From CAYYAQ01 sp964469555 (lineage in GTDB: Bacteria; Planctomycetota; UBA1135; UBA2386): a DNA stretch of 51,211 nucleotides. Made by a program: the position numbers and the translations under genes. Location of the stretch: contig CAYYAQ010000018.1 in the NCBI GenBank assembly GCA_964469555.1, positions 1 to 51,211 of the forward strand, given 5' to 3'. Below, in pieces: positions 23,820-32,934 of this stretch (the first letter of the stretch is position 1; each line of letters opens with the position of its first letter). Under the pieces are notes generated by a model, which saw nothing but the letters and a program-made list of their open reading frames with translations, had not been told where the DNA came from and made no database searches.

Positions 23820-25996
23820 CAGACGCTCTCCCTCATCCGCTTCCTGCCCTTCTTGCGACCGCGGTGTTCGTCTCGTTCGGATCCGTAGATGTATTCGTTG
23901 CCGTATCCGTAGCCGATCTCGTGGGTCGTGCCGTTCAATACGGTTCCGAGGATCCGAGCGCCGACGGACATGATGATCTCCCGTGCCGTGTTTGCCCGCT
24001 TGCGCGAGGTGCTGCCGGCACGGAGGACGAGAATCGTGGCATCGCACTTCGACGCGAGGATGCGTGAGTCGGCGACGGGTACCACCGGCGCCGAATCGAC
24101 GAGGACCCTGTCGTATCGTTTCGCCAGGTGCGCGAGGAGAAGGTCGAGTTCCGGGTCGTTCAGGATCTCGGCGGGGTTCGTGGGGACCGGACCACTCGTG
24201 AGGATGTCGAGGTTGTCGATGTCCGTGTGTTGAATCAACTCGTCGACCGGTGTCGAAGTCGTGAGCGCCGTCGACAATCCGCCTTCGTCGCGCACGCCGA
24301 AGAGTCCAACCTGTGTCGGACGCCGCAAATCCGCATCGATGATCAGTGTCCGCTGACCCGTCTGCGCCATCGCGATGGCCAACATCGAACTGATCAGCGA
24401 CTTGCCCTCTGAAGGATCGGCCGACGTGACTTGGACGATCGCTCCCTCTTCCTTCGGCATTCCGAAGTACAACGCCGTGCGCAAGGATCGTGCGGCCTCG
24501 GACAGGCCGGCGTTCTGTTCCCAGATCCGGATGGCGTCGGCGTTGGCGTCCGGCAGGGCAGTTCGCGGGATGGCCCCGAGAACCGGCAGGCGCAGGCCGT
24601 TCGTCACGTCTTCCACCGTGCGCACACGCTGATCCGAAGCGCCGCGCAGCCAGGCGATGCCCAAGCCGAGGAGCAATCCGAGGAGCGAGTACGTGGCGAT
24701 CGCGCCAAACCTCGTCGTTGTGACGGTCGCGGTCTCCGATTTCGCTGGATCCAGGACCATCACGTTGAGAAGTCCCTTCTCCCCCTCGTTGATGTCCGCG
24801 AGATTCAGTTGTTCCGTCAGGGTCGTCAGTTCGTCGATCCGCTGGCGCCCGTTCTCGATGCGTTCGGCGAGAGCGCTGTAGGTGATGTTCTTGGTGGTGA
24901 CATCCCGAACCAACGCCTCTTGAGTCGTGACGAGTGTCAGCCGGTCCTCCGTGCTTTTTCTCGCAGCCTGCCACGTCTCGTGGAGGTACGTCACGTAGTT
25001 CGCGGCGACGGCTCGGTTCTCCTCCTCGAAGAGTGCGATCTGCTTCTCGAGTTCGGCGATTTGCAGGTCGTGATCCGCGACCTTCGGGTGGTCTTTCGTG
25101 ACTCTGCTGATGAGGAGCGCGCGATCGGCTTGGAGATCCCAGAGTCGACTCGAGAGACTGGACTCGAGGTCCACTCCGCCGAATCCGTCGTCTTGCTTCG
25201 CCATCATCAGTCGGATCATGCCCGGGTTCTTCGCCAGTGACCTGGCGCGGAACCACGTCTCTCGCGAAAGCACCTCGCCAGCCCGCGCTGTGTCGAGGGC
25301 GCCGTAGACTTCGTGAAGGCGCTTGACTTGGAACGTCGCCGCGTCGTCCTGGCCGAGGCCGAGCACGCTGTTCTCCTCTTTGAACGTCTCCATCTCCTTT
25401 TGCGTCGCGAAGAGTTTCTCGAGGTGCTTCTCCTTCTGCTCGTTGAGGTGATCGAGAAACGTATTGCGGGTTGTCTTCTTCTTGCTGGAGTGGAACGCGA
25501 TGTATTGGTCGACGACGGCATTCACGATCGTGCATGCGTCCTCGACGTGGGTCGAGTCCAGTGACACGCTGATGATGTCGTCGTTCCTTCCGACCTTGAC
25601 TTTCAGATTGCCCTTCATCCAGGCGATCCGGTTGCCGATCCCTTCAAACACTTTCCGATCGGTCAGGCCACGCTTGTCGAGCGCCTTGCTCAGAATTCGA
25701 GTCGACCGAATCAGCGCGGCCTGCGTGTTCGCGTAGTTCTTGCTGTTCGCGGTCATCAACAAGTTGTCCGCGCTCAAGAGGCTTGGGCCTGTTCGCTCGA
25801 CGTAGAGTCGGGATGACGACTGCCAGACCGTGCCGCGTTGCGCGACATAGAGGCATCCCAGGATCAAGGCTATGACCGTGGTCGTGAGGATGATCCAGCG
25901 CTCTCGCCAGAACAGGCCGACGAGACGATCGAGCTGGAGGTCGTGACCGAGGCTATGCGAGGACGCGCTCGAGGGGGAGGGAAGGGTATCGCCCAT
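23819..25996 (-). CDS. Wzc-like chain-length regulator and tyrosine autokinase
   Basis: The protein has 725 residues from the ATG at 25996 (MGDTLPSPSS). The N-terminal Wzz domain has a first helix at about residues 33-53 (WIILTTTVIALILGCLYV), a long coiled-coil periplasmic part and a second helix (GAIATYSLLGLLLGLGIAWL). The cytoplasmic kinase has Walker A TSADPSEGKS (524-533), with SEGKS where PGEGKS is usual, Walker A' LIIDADLRRP (Asp554, Asp556) and Walker B VLVDSAP (Asp634). The tail carries four tyrosines, YGYGNEYIY (696-704), followed by a strongly basic end (GRKKGRKRMR). It controls polymer length and export with the Wza-like protein. Longer upstream frames run into the divergent gene and are rejected. 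Confidence 0.94.
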   Translation of the reverse strand: MGDTLPSPSSASSHSLGHDLQLDRLVGLFWRERWIILTTTVIALILGCLYVAQRGTVWQSSSRLYVERTGPSLLSADNLLMTANSKNYANTQAALIRSTRILSKALDKRGLTDRKVFEGIGNRIAWMKGNLKVKVGRNDDIISVSLDSTHVEDACTIVNAVVDQYIAFHSSKKKTTRNTFLDHLNEQKEKHLEKLFATQKEMETFKEENSVLGLGQDDAATFQVKRLHEVYGALDTARAGEVLSRETWFRARSLAKNPGMIRLMMAKQDDGFGGVDLESSLSSRLWDLQADRALLISRVTKDHPKVADHDLQIAELEKQIALFEEENRAVAANYVTYLHETWQAARKSTEDRLTLVTTQEALVRDVTTKNITYSALAERIENGRQRIDELTTLTEQLNLADINEGEKGLLNVMVLDPAKSETATVTTTRFGAIATYSLLGLLLGLGIAWLRGASDQRVRTVEDVTNGLRLPVLGAIPRTALPDANADAIRIWEQNAGLSEAARSLRTALYFGMPKEEGAIVQVTSADPSEGKSLISSMLAIAMAQTGQRTLIIDADLRRPTQVGLFGVRDEGGLSTALTTSTPVDELIQHTDIDNLDILTSGPVPTNPAEILNDPELDLLLAHLAKRYDRVLVDSAPVVPVADSRILASKCDATILVLRAGSTSRKRANTAREIIMSVGARILGTVLNGTTHEIGYGYGNEYIYGSERDEHRGRKKGRKRMRESV

Positions 25997-26155
25997 GGTA
26001 TTGGCAGGTATCGACGCAAACCTCTGCTCAGGGCATAGGGAAGAGTCGTACTCATGAATCCCGGTCGATTCTCGATGGGAGGTCAGCGGCAAGAGCCCCC
26101 CCCAGACGATCCCTTCCCCCAGCCCTTCTCCGATCGGGCCTCCCAAGGAACCTTC
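25997..26155. other. Divergent region between export and assembly operons, with a C8 tract
   Basis: This segment separates the minus-strand kinase/export operon from the plus-strand assembly operon and should hold both promoters. It contains eight consecutive C at about 26096-26103 and other C-rich runs. An ATG at 26054 is in frame with the downstream oxidoreductase, but the 34 extra residues are Pro/Gln-rich and unlike the family. Confidence 0.4.
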
Positions 26156-28294
26156 GTGCAGCAAGTCGTTCAGAGCATTCGCAACGGTGAACTCAGCATC
26201 GCTGAAGTACCGGCTCCCCGCGCGCACGCCGGTGAGGTGCTGATCGCGAATCGATTCTCGCTCGTGTCCGCGGGCACGGAGAAGATGCTCATCGACTTCG
26301 GCAAGAAGTCCGTGATTGGAAAGGCCAGGGCGCGACCGCAGGAAGTGAAGCGGGTGTTGAAGAAGGTGCGTCAGGACGGTCTGATCCCGACTGTCCAAGC
26401 CGTGTGTTCGCGGCTCGACGAGCCGATGAAGATGGGCTACGCGTCGTCGGGCGTGGTGCTCTCGTGTGGACCCGGCGTCGACGCGTTTCGGCCAGGTGAT
26501 CGCGTCGCGTCCAACGGGCCACACGCCGGAGTCGTCGCCGTGCCGGTGCACTTGTGCGCGCACGTGCCAGAAGAAGTTTCGCTGGAACACGCGGCATTCA
26601 CCGTTCTCGGAGCGATTGCGTTGCAGGGCGTGCGGCTGGCGAAGATCCAGATTGGCGAGACGGTGCTCGTCATCGGTCTCGGCCTCGTGGGGCAACTCAC
26701 TGTCGCGTTGTTGAAGGCGGCTGGTTGCCGCGTCGTCGGAACCGATCCGGAGGCCGCGAAGTGTGAGGTCGCTCGAACCATGGGTGCTGAGATCGCCAGG
26801 CCAGGGATCCGCGCGGCTGACTTGGAATCGATGACCGGCGGCGTCGGCGCGGACGCGGTGCTGATCGCGGCATCCACGACTTCCAACGGTCCAATTCAAC
26901 TCGCCGCCGACTCGGTCCGGCAGAAGGGGCGGGTGGTGCTCGTGGGCGTTGTCGGACTCGAACTCGACCGTGACCCGTTCTTTCGAAAGGAAGCCGAGTT
27001 CGTCGTCTCCTGTTCCTACGGTCCGGGTCGCTACGACGCGGACTACGAGATCGAGGGCCACGACTATCCTGTCGGCCACGTACGCTGGACGGAGCAACGC
27101 AACCTCCAGGCCGTGCTCGACTGCATGGCGTCCGGTGGTCTGGATGTAGCTCCGCTGATCACGCACCGGTTTCCAATCGGCGAGGCATCCGGCGCTTACG
27201 AGTTGATCCGTGCGGCAACGGAGCCGTTCCTCGGCGTTCTTCTACAGCATCCGTGCACGGATGTTCCGAGACTGGCGACGACGCTCGAACTCCGGGCGAA
27301 AGGAACAGCTGGAGAGATCGGCGTCGGGGTAGTCGGTGCTGGCAGTTTCGCGCGAGACGTGCTCATCCCGAGGATCGCCGCGTGCAAGAGGTTCCATGCG
27401 GTCGCGATCTGTTCGAAGGGTGGGTTGACCGCGTCGACCACGGGCACGAAGCACGGCTTTCGCGTCGCGACAACTGATGCGAAGATGGTCCTGCGCAACG
27501 AAGAAGTCGACGCCGTGTTTGTTGTCACACAACATCACCTTCACGCCGACCAGGTGATCGAGTCGATTCGTCACGGGAAACATGTCTTCGTGGAGAAGCC
27601 GCTGTGCATCTCCGTCGACGAGCTTCGAGCCATCGAGGACGCGCTCGAGGAAGCGGGAGACCGAGCACCGATCGTCACGGTCGGGTTCAACCGGCGGTTT
27701 TCTCGCTCGGCGAACATCACCAGGCAGTTCTTCGCGGACGTGACTACGCCGATCACGCTCTCGTACCGATTCAACGCGGGCGCCCTTCCTCCGGATCACT
27801 GGACGCAGAATCCCGAGATCGGGGGCGGTCGGATCATCGGCGAGGCGTGCCACGCGATCGATACCGCGACGAGCATCATCGGTTCGCCGCCTGTCCGGGT
27901 GCATGCCACGTCCATCGCCGGGCAGAATGCGCCAGCTGTCACGGACGACCAGTGCTTCATCACGCTCACGCACGCGGATGGTTCCATCTCGAGCATCGCG
28001 TACCTCGCCGGTGGCGACGCCGCGTTCCCGCGCGAACGCATCGAGGTCATCGGTGCAGGACGCATCGCGATCATCGACGACTTCCGCAAGGTGACGACGG
28101 TTCGCCACGGAAAAACACGAGTCCACAAGCATCGGAAGGACAAGGGGCACGGAGCGGAGATCCAGGAGTTCGCGGCCGCGATCGCGAACGGTGACGCCGC
28201 GCCGATCCCGTGGACCGATCTCCGTGCGGTCACCCTCGCTTCCATTCTCGCGGTGCGAAGCATGCGCGAACAGGTCACTCTCGACATCCCCTGA
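26156..28294 (+). CDS. Bi-domain oxidoreductase (zinc-type alcohol dehydrogenase fold plus Gfo/Idh/MocA)
   Basis: The protein has 712 residues. I chose the GTG at 26156 because AAGGA lies six bases upstream and the product then starts MQQVVQSIRNGELSIAEVPAP, as in other members. The first ~350 residues form a medium-chain dehydrogenase domain with VLVIGLGLVGQLTVALLKAAG binding the nucleotide. The second part is a Gfo/Idh/MocA domain with GVGVVGAGSFARDVLIPRI, the VEKPL motif (HVFVEKPLCIS) and GGGRIIGEACHAIDT, including the catalytic-type His. Such fusions often neighbour heparinase II/III genes in polysaccharide loci, as here 7 nt downstream. The reaction is unproven, but oxidation and epimerisation of a nucleotide sugar or uronate is plausible. 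Confidence 0.9.
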   Translation: MQQVVQSIRNGELSIAEVPAPRAHAGEVLIANRFSLVSAGTEKMLIDFGKKSVIGKARARPQEVKRVLKKVRQDGLIPTVQAVCSRLDEPMKMGYASSGVVLSCGPGVDAFRPGDRVASNGPHAGVVAVPVHLCAHVPEEVSLEHAAFTVLGAIALQGVRLAKIQIGETVLVIGLGLVGQLTVALLKAAGCRVVGTDPEAAKCEVARTMGAEIARPGIRAADLESMTGGVGADAVLIAASTTSNGPIQLAADSVRQKGRVVLVGVVGLELDRDPFFRKEAEFVVSCSYGPGRYDADYEIEGHDYPVGHVRWTEQRNLQAVLDCMASGGLDVAPLITHRFPIGEASGAYELIRAATEPFLGVLLQHPCTDVPRLATTLELRAKGTAGEIGVGVVGAGSFARDVLIPRIAACKRFHAVAICSKGGLTASTTGTKHGFRVATTDAKMVLRNEEVDAVFVVTQHHLHADQVIESIRHGKHVFVEKPLCISVDELRAIEDALEEAGDRAPIVTVGFNRRFSRSANITRQFFADVTTPITLSYRFNAGALPPDHWTQNPEIGGGRIIGEACHAIDTATSIIGSPPVRVHATSIAGQNAPAVTDDQCFITLTHADGSISSIAYLAGGDAAFPRERIEVIGAGRIAIIDDFRKVTTVRHGKTRVHKHRKDKGHGAEIQEFAAAIANGDAAPIPWTDLRAVTLASILAVRSMREQVTLDIP

Positions 28295-28301
28295 GACTGT
28301 C

Positions 28302-30053
28302 ATGAACCTCGCTGAACTCCCACGAACGATTCGCACGGCGCGGCACCTGAAGCCCGCGCAGATCGCGTGGAGGATGCGCTATCGGATCCGCCGCGGTTTC
28401 AAGCCGCGGTCGCCTGCGGTGCCTACCACGATTCGCCGCCGAGAAGATCTCCCCGCAGTGCCTCTCGTGAATCCACTGGACGAGATCGAGGATTCGACAC
28501 TGGTCGACAGTCTCGACAACGGTGTGTTTCGACATCTCAATCACTCGATGGAACTCGGGGTCGAAGCCGTGGATTGGTGTCTCGGTCCCCGGACCGAAGA
28601 TCGACTCTGGGTCATCTCGCTCCACTATCATCACTGGGCGTGGCGGTTGGCGAAAATCGCCCGGCATGGCGGGCGCGAAGCCCGTCGCGCAGACGCTCTG
28701 CTTCGCCACTACCTGCGGCGATGGATCGAGGACTGTGACCTCGAGCGAAAAGGAAGCCGTGATCTCGTGTGGAATTCCTACGCGATCGCGACGCGGATCG
28801 GATGGTGGTGTCGGATCCATGAGCTCCTCGGCGCGTCAGGTCGTTCGAGCTGGGGTGATCTCGAGCGCAAATTCCTGCGCAGCCTGTGGAAGCAGGCCGC
28901 GTACCTTCACGACAACCTGGAATACGACCTGCGGGCCAACCACCTGTTGCGCGATGCTGTCGGTCTCGCGTGGGCAGGTCGGTTCTTTGGTGGCGCGGCT
29001 CCGGACCAGTGGCTCGAAACGGCGACGCGACTCGGTATCGAGCAGGCGCACGAACAGGTGCTCGCAGACGGCGGACACTTCGAGCGAAGCCCGATGTATC
29101 ACCTCCACGCGATGGATGACATCCTCGCGCTCTCGCACCTCGTTCGTGACGACGGGAAGAGTGAGGACCTGCGAAGTGTCTGGATGCGCATGGCCGAGTT
29201 TCAGACATGGATGAATCATCCGGATGGGAATGTCCCGCTGTTCAACGATGCAGCCCTGAACGGTGCGTGTCTTCCAGCGGAGATGCTCCGCGTGGGCTCC
29301 GCGTCGTTCGGAGTACCGGAGCTGAAGCAACGAACGCGGGGGGGCCACGTGTTCGAGGACTTCGGCATGGCGGTGTGCCACGTCGAACGACTGAGCGTGT
29401 TCTTCGACATCGGTCAGGTCGGACCCGACTACCAGCCCGGTCATGCCCATGCGGACTCTCTGACGCTGGAGTGCTCGGTGGACGGTGCTCGCCTCTTCGT
29501 CGATCCCGGCACCCTCTGTTACGAACGCGGAGCGGAGCGCGACTACGACCGCTCGACGGAAGCACACAACACCGTGTGCGTGGATCAAGAGAACTCCACT
29601 GAGACCTGGCACGTCTTTCGAGTCGGTCGTCGAGCCAGGCCGGTCGACGTGCGATGTGAAGACACGATGGGGGAGTTCGCGGTGACGGCCAGTCACGACG
29701 GCTACCGATGGAAGACGTCGCGGCCACGACACACGCGAGAAGTCCGTGTGTCGGACAGCGGCATCTTGCGGATCGCCGACCGAATCGAGAGCGACGACTC
29801 GCACCACGTTCGCGGAGGGTTCCTGCTGAGCCCGGAGTGGAGCGTGATCGCCAGCGATACGCGTGGCTGGACGCTACGCGGAGCCACGAGTTCGGTTCTC
29901 GTGACCGTGGACGGTCCACCCGACCTGTGTCTCAGCGTGGAGCCGCGCGATTACCACCCGGAGTTTCACAAGCGCGTCCACACCGACCGAATCTGTTGGA
30001 CGACGAGCTCGCGATCACCGATCGAAGTCGTCGTCACCGTGACGCCCGGCTAG
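28302..30053 (+). CDS. Heparinase II/III-family protein
   Basis: The protein has 583 residues from the ATG at 28302 (MNLAELPRTIRTARHLKPAQ). The first ~300 residues form a helical (alpha/alpha) toroid-like domain with NSYAIATRIGWW and ADGGHFERSPMYHLHAMDD. The second half is the beta-rich heparinase II/III domain, with YQPGHAHADSLTLECSVDG and AHNTVCVDQENS supplying the conserved His/Tyr-type site. Known lyases of this fold cleave uronic-acid polymers by beta-elimination. Homologues inside assembly loci may instead act in synthesis, for example as epimerases. No signal peptide is visible, so it probably acts in the cytoplasm, which favours the second idea. It follows the bi-domain oxidoreductase by 7 nt. 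Confidence 0.9.
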   Translation: MNLAELPRTIRTARHLKPAQIAWRMRYRIRRGFKPRSPAVPTTIRRREDLPAVPLVNPLDEIEDSTLVDSLDNGVFRHLNHSMELGVEAVDWCLGPRTEDRLWVISLHYHHWAWRLAKIARHGGREARRADALLRHYLRRWIEDCDLERKGSRDLVWNSYAIATRIGWWCRIHELLGASGRSSWGDLERKFLRSLWKQAAYLHDNLEYDLRANHLLRDAVGLAWAGRFFGGAAPDQWLETATRLGIEQAHEQVLADGGHFERSPMYHLHAMDDILALSHLVRDDGKSEDLRSVWMRMAEFQTWMNHPDGNVPLFNDAALNGACLPAEMLRVGSASFGVPELKQRTRGGHVFEDFGMAVCHVERLSVFFDIGQVGPDYQPGHAHADSLTLECSVDGARLFVDPGTLCYERGAERDYDRSTEAHNTVCVDQENSTETWHVFRVGRRARPVDVRCEDTMGEFAVTASHDGYRWKTSRPRHTREVRVSDSGILRIADRIESDDSHHVRGGFLLSPEWSVIASDTRGWTLRGATSSVLVTVDGPPDLCLSVEPRDYHPEFHKRVHTDRICWTTSSRSPIEVVVTVTPG

Positions 30054-30065
30054 CGGCAATAAACC

Positions 30066-31358
30066 ATGGAAACCACGCTCGAGTCGCCTCGGATCAAGAA
30101 GCCTGGCCCCCGGCCAGGTCAGGACTTCCAGGTGGATTCGTTGCGGCGTCGTTCCAGTGGGCTGAAGAAGATCCTGTTCATGACGCACCACTTCCCACCG
30201 GATGGGAACGCGCCAGCGTCACGCGTGCGCGAGATGTGCCGTCGGTGGGTAGAAGAGGGCTACGAGGTGACGGTCGTCACCAGCACTCCCGACCGCGCGC
30301 GGACCGTGGACGGAATCAAGGTGATCCGAGTCTGGTCGCCGATGCGCAGCAAGACTGGTCTCGTCGGTCGGGCCGTGAGCTACCTCTCGTACGTCTTGAC
30401 CGGAACCATCGCGGCGCTGTCTACGCGCCGACCCGACATCCTCATCGCTACCAGTCCGCATATTTTCTGTGGCCTCGCGGGCATCCTCGTCAAGTTCATC
30501 CGGCGAGTACCGTTCGTCCTCGAGATTCGCGATGTCTGGCCCGCGTCGATCTCGGCCGTCGGCGCCGTGAAGTCACGCACCGCTCTGCGATCTCTCGAAT
30601 GGCTGGAGCAAACCATGTACCGCTTGGCGACGCACATCGTCACCGTCGGCGACGGATACAAGCAGCAACTCGTCAGCCACTGCGCGCCGACCGAGAAGGT
30701 CAGTGTCATCACGAACGGCGTCGATCCTTCCATCTACGAGCCGAGAGAACCGGACCGTGATCTCCGGGCTTCGCACGGTGTCGAGGACAAGTTCGTATGT
30801 GCGGTCGTCGGCACGATCGGACTCGCGAGCGGCCTCTCCGTCGTCCTGCGCGCTGCGCGATCACTGAAGGAACGACGGCGACACGACATCGTGTTCATGC
30901 TCGTTGGAGATGGCGCCGTGCGCCACGAGCTGCAGCGCGAAGCCGAGGCTCAGGGTCTCGACAACGTCGTGTTCACGGGTCGGCAGCCGAAGCACCTGAT
31001 GCCGGCGTACCTTTCGAGCGTGGACGCATGCCTCGTGCACTTGCGCAGGAACGGCGTGTTTCAACACGTGTTGCCGTCGAAGATCTTTGAGGCTGCGGCG
31101 ATGCGTCGACCGATCATCCTGGGCGTCGACGGATTCGCGGCAACGCTCGTCGAGGACGCCGGAGCGGGCATTCTCATCGAGCCTGAGAACAGCGAGCAGC
31201 TTGTCGAGGCGGTGTTGCGTCTTGCAGACGACTCCGCGTTGGCTGGGCGGTTCGGCGAGTCTGGAAGGAGCTACATGTTGCGGCACTACAACCGCGATCA
31301 ATTGGCGCAGGACTATCTCGATGTCCTGCATTCGGTGTGCGAGGGCGAGGGGACATGA
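30066..31358 (+). CDS. Family 4 glycosyltransferase (WbuB-like)
   Basis: The protein has 430 residues. The GT-B fold starts at about residue 34 (KKILFMTHHFPPDGNAPASRV), so the first 33 residues may be an over-long start. A TTG at about 30141 preceded by AGGTGG is an alternative. Features are IRDVWPASI, VITNGVD, VVGTIGLASGL, MLVGDGAVRHEL and the donor-binding loop HVLPSKIFEAAAMRRPIILG with its EX-type glutamate. WbuB-like enzymes often transfer L-FucNAc or a related sugar to a lipid-linked intermediate, but specificity here is open. The stop overlaps the next gene by 4 nt (ATGA). Confidence 0.9.
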   Translation: METTLESPRIKKPGPRPGQDFQVDSLRRRSSGLKKILFMTHHFPPDGNAPASRVREMCRRWVEEGYEVTVVTSTPDRARTVDGIKVIRVWSPMRSKTGLVGRAVSYLSYVLTGTIAALSTRRPDILIATSPHIFCGLAGILVKFIRRVPFVLEIRDVWPASISAVGAVKSRTALRSLEWLEQTMYRLATHIVTVGDGYKQQLVSHCAPTEKVSVITNGVDPSIYEPREPDRDLRASHGVEDKFVCAVVGTIGLASGLSVVLRAARSLKERRRHDIVFMLVGDGAVRHELQREAEAQGLDNVVFTGRQPKHLMPAYLSSVDACLVHLRRNGVFQHVLPSKIFEAAAMRRPIILGVDGFAATLVEDAGAGILIEPENSEQLVEAVLRLADDSALAGRFGESGRSYMLRHYNRDQLAQDYLDVLHSVCEGEGT

Positions 31359-32206
31359 GCGCTGTTGCAGTAAAGGAATTGGTGCCTCGCGTCGGGCGCT
31401 TCTTGTTCGGTCGACGCGCGTTCGCCCGTTTCGCCCGCTTCTTGTGGATGCGATCGCGGTCCGACGTGTCGAACGACTTCGAGACGAATGGCGAGCGGGC
31501 GTTCCAGCAGACCGTCGTACGCGTTCTCTTCGGAGACGAGCACGTCGTGGTGTTCGACGTCGGCGCGAACGTCGGGATCTGGAGCGCACCCCTCGTTCAG
31601 GATTTCTTCGACGCGGACAAGCTCGGTCGGCTTTCTCTCCATCTCTTCGAGCCCTCGCCGGATTCGTTTGCCTCTCTGCAAGATGGCATGGAGCGATTTC
31701 GGGATGGCCATGTCGTCCTCAATCAGTGCGCTGTCGGGAAGCACACGGACAAACGATTCCTCTACGTCATGGGTTGCAAAGCTGGCACGAACACGCTTCG
31801 ACCGGGTGACTCAGATGACGTGAACGACGTGATCGAGGTCGATTGCACAAACCTCGACGCGTACTGCAGGACACGTGGGATCAAGAAGATCGATTTCATG
31901 AAGATCGACGTCGAAGGCGGTGACCTCGAGGTGCTGTTGGGCGCCGAGGGACTCCTTCGCCAGCGCGCGGTTCGCTTCGTGCAGTTTGAGTACAATCACC
32001 GGTGGGTGTTCTCGAGAGCCTTTCTGCGGGATGTCTTCGAGCTCGTCGGGCCGTACGGCTACAGCGTTGGGAAGCTCACCCCGACGGGCGTCGAGCGGTA
32101 TCACGAATGGCACCCCGAGCTGGAGAGCTTTCGGGAAGGGAATTACTTGATCTGGCGAGACGAACTCCCAGGTCCGCAGTCCAACGGGAGCTGGTGGCAG
32201 AAGTGA
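31355..32206 (+). CDS. FkbM-family methyltransferase
   Basis: The protein has 283 residues from the ATG at 31355, which overlaps the previous stop. The SAM-binding motif is VVFDVGANVGIWS, followed by LHLFEPSPDSF and the FkbM hallmark DFMKIDVEGGDLEVLLGAEGLL. FkbM enzymes O-methylate hydroxyl groups, often on sugars in glycan loci. The C-terminal part (VGPYGYSVGKLTPTGVE, YLIWRDEL) is typical of the family. Methylation of a repeat-unit sugar is the likely role. Its stop overlaps the next methyltransferase start (GTGA). Confidence 0.9.
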   Translation: MSAVAVKELVPRVGRFLFGRRAFARFARFLWMRSRSDVSNDFETNGERAFQQTVVRVLFGDEHVVVFDVGANVGIWSAPLVQDFFDADKLGRLSLHLFEPSPDSFASLQDGMERFRDGHVVLNQCAVGKHTDKRFLYVMGCKAGTNTLRPGDSDDVNDVIEVDCTNLDAYCRTRGIKKIDFMKIDVEGGDLEVLLGAEGLLRQRAVRFVQFEYNHRWVFSRAFLRDVFELVGPYGYSVGKLTPTGVERYHEWHPELESFREGNYLIWRDELPGPQSNGSWWQK

Positions 32207-32934
32207 CGAACTTCCGTTCCAGTATCTACGACCAGTACTCCTCGGTGATGCAGGACCGAGGTGAGGCGTTCGACATCGACGCGGCTCGTCGTTGGGGAAA
32301 AGCCTACGACTACTTCTTGCGTGGTTGGTTGCCCGAGAACAAGGATGCCGCGATCGCGGATGTCGCGTGTGGCTGCGGCCAACTCCTCCTCTTCTTCAAG
32401 GACCGGGGGTTCGCGCAGATCGCTGGCGTCGACGTCAGCCCGCCGCAGATCAAACTCGCGCGGCAAGTGATCGATCGCGTCGAGGAACAGGACATCCTGA
32501 CCTTTTTGGCGGAGAGGCCGGATTCGTTCGACCTCATCACTGGCATGGACATCATCGAGCACCTGCCGAAGGATGTAGGGTTGGAGTTCCTGCGCGAGTG
32601 CCACAGCGCGCTTCGACCGGGCGGTCGACTGATCCTGCAGACACCGAATCTGGACAGCCCCCTCGGTCCCTCGGTTCGATACGGCGACTTCACGCACGAG
32701 ACTGGGTTCACGCCGGACATCCTCGAGCGACTCATGCGCTTCTCCGGCTTCGAGGACATCAAGCCGCGGGAACTGGGACCGGTTCGTCGGGGCTACTCGC
32801 TGGCCTCGTCTGTGCGCTACGTAGCTTGGCGGGCGCTGCGGTTCGCGATCGAGTTGTTCAACACGGTCGAGACCGGAGCACGGGGCAGTGGCGTGCACTC
32901 GCGCGTCTTTTTGATCAGCGGCAGGAAATCATGA
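32203..32934 (+). CDS. Class I SAM-dependent methyltransferase
   Basis: The protein has 243 residues from the GTG at 32203, chosen for its 4-nt GTGA overlap, the pattern used throughout this operon. A GTG three codons earlier is also possible. SAM motifs are AIADVACGCGQL, IAGVDVSPPQI and SFDLITGMDIIEHLPKD, followed by LRPGGRLILQTPNL. The fold resembles Methyltransf_11/23 proteins that act on small molecules or sugars. A second methyltransferase next to the FkbM gene suggests more than one methyl group per repeat unit. The stop overlaps the GT4 start at 32931. Confidence 0.88.
   Translation: MTNFRSSIYDQYSSVMQDRGEAFDIDAARRWGKAYDYFLRGWLPENKDAAIADVACGCGQLLLFFKDRGFAQIAGVDVSPPQIKLARQVIDRVEEQDILTFLAERPDSFDLITGMDIIEHLPKDVGLEFLRECHSALRPGGRLILQTPNLDSPLGPSVRYGDFTHETGFTPDILERLMRFSGFEDIKPRELGPVRRGYSLASSVRYVAWRALRFAIELFNTVETGARGSGVHSRVFLISGRKS

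Noticed and set aside
23820..25535. N-terminal extension of the export lipoprotein upstream of 23819
   Set aside because: The extra residues are an out-of-frame reading of the kinase gene, while the lipobox directly follows the ATG at 23819.
25997..27166. N-terminal extension of the tyrosine kinase by about 390 residues
   Set aside because: It runs antisense through the divergent bi-domain oxidoreductase; the kinase Wzz domain starts naturally at 25996.
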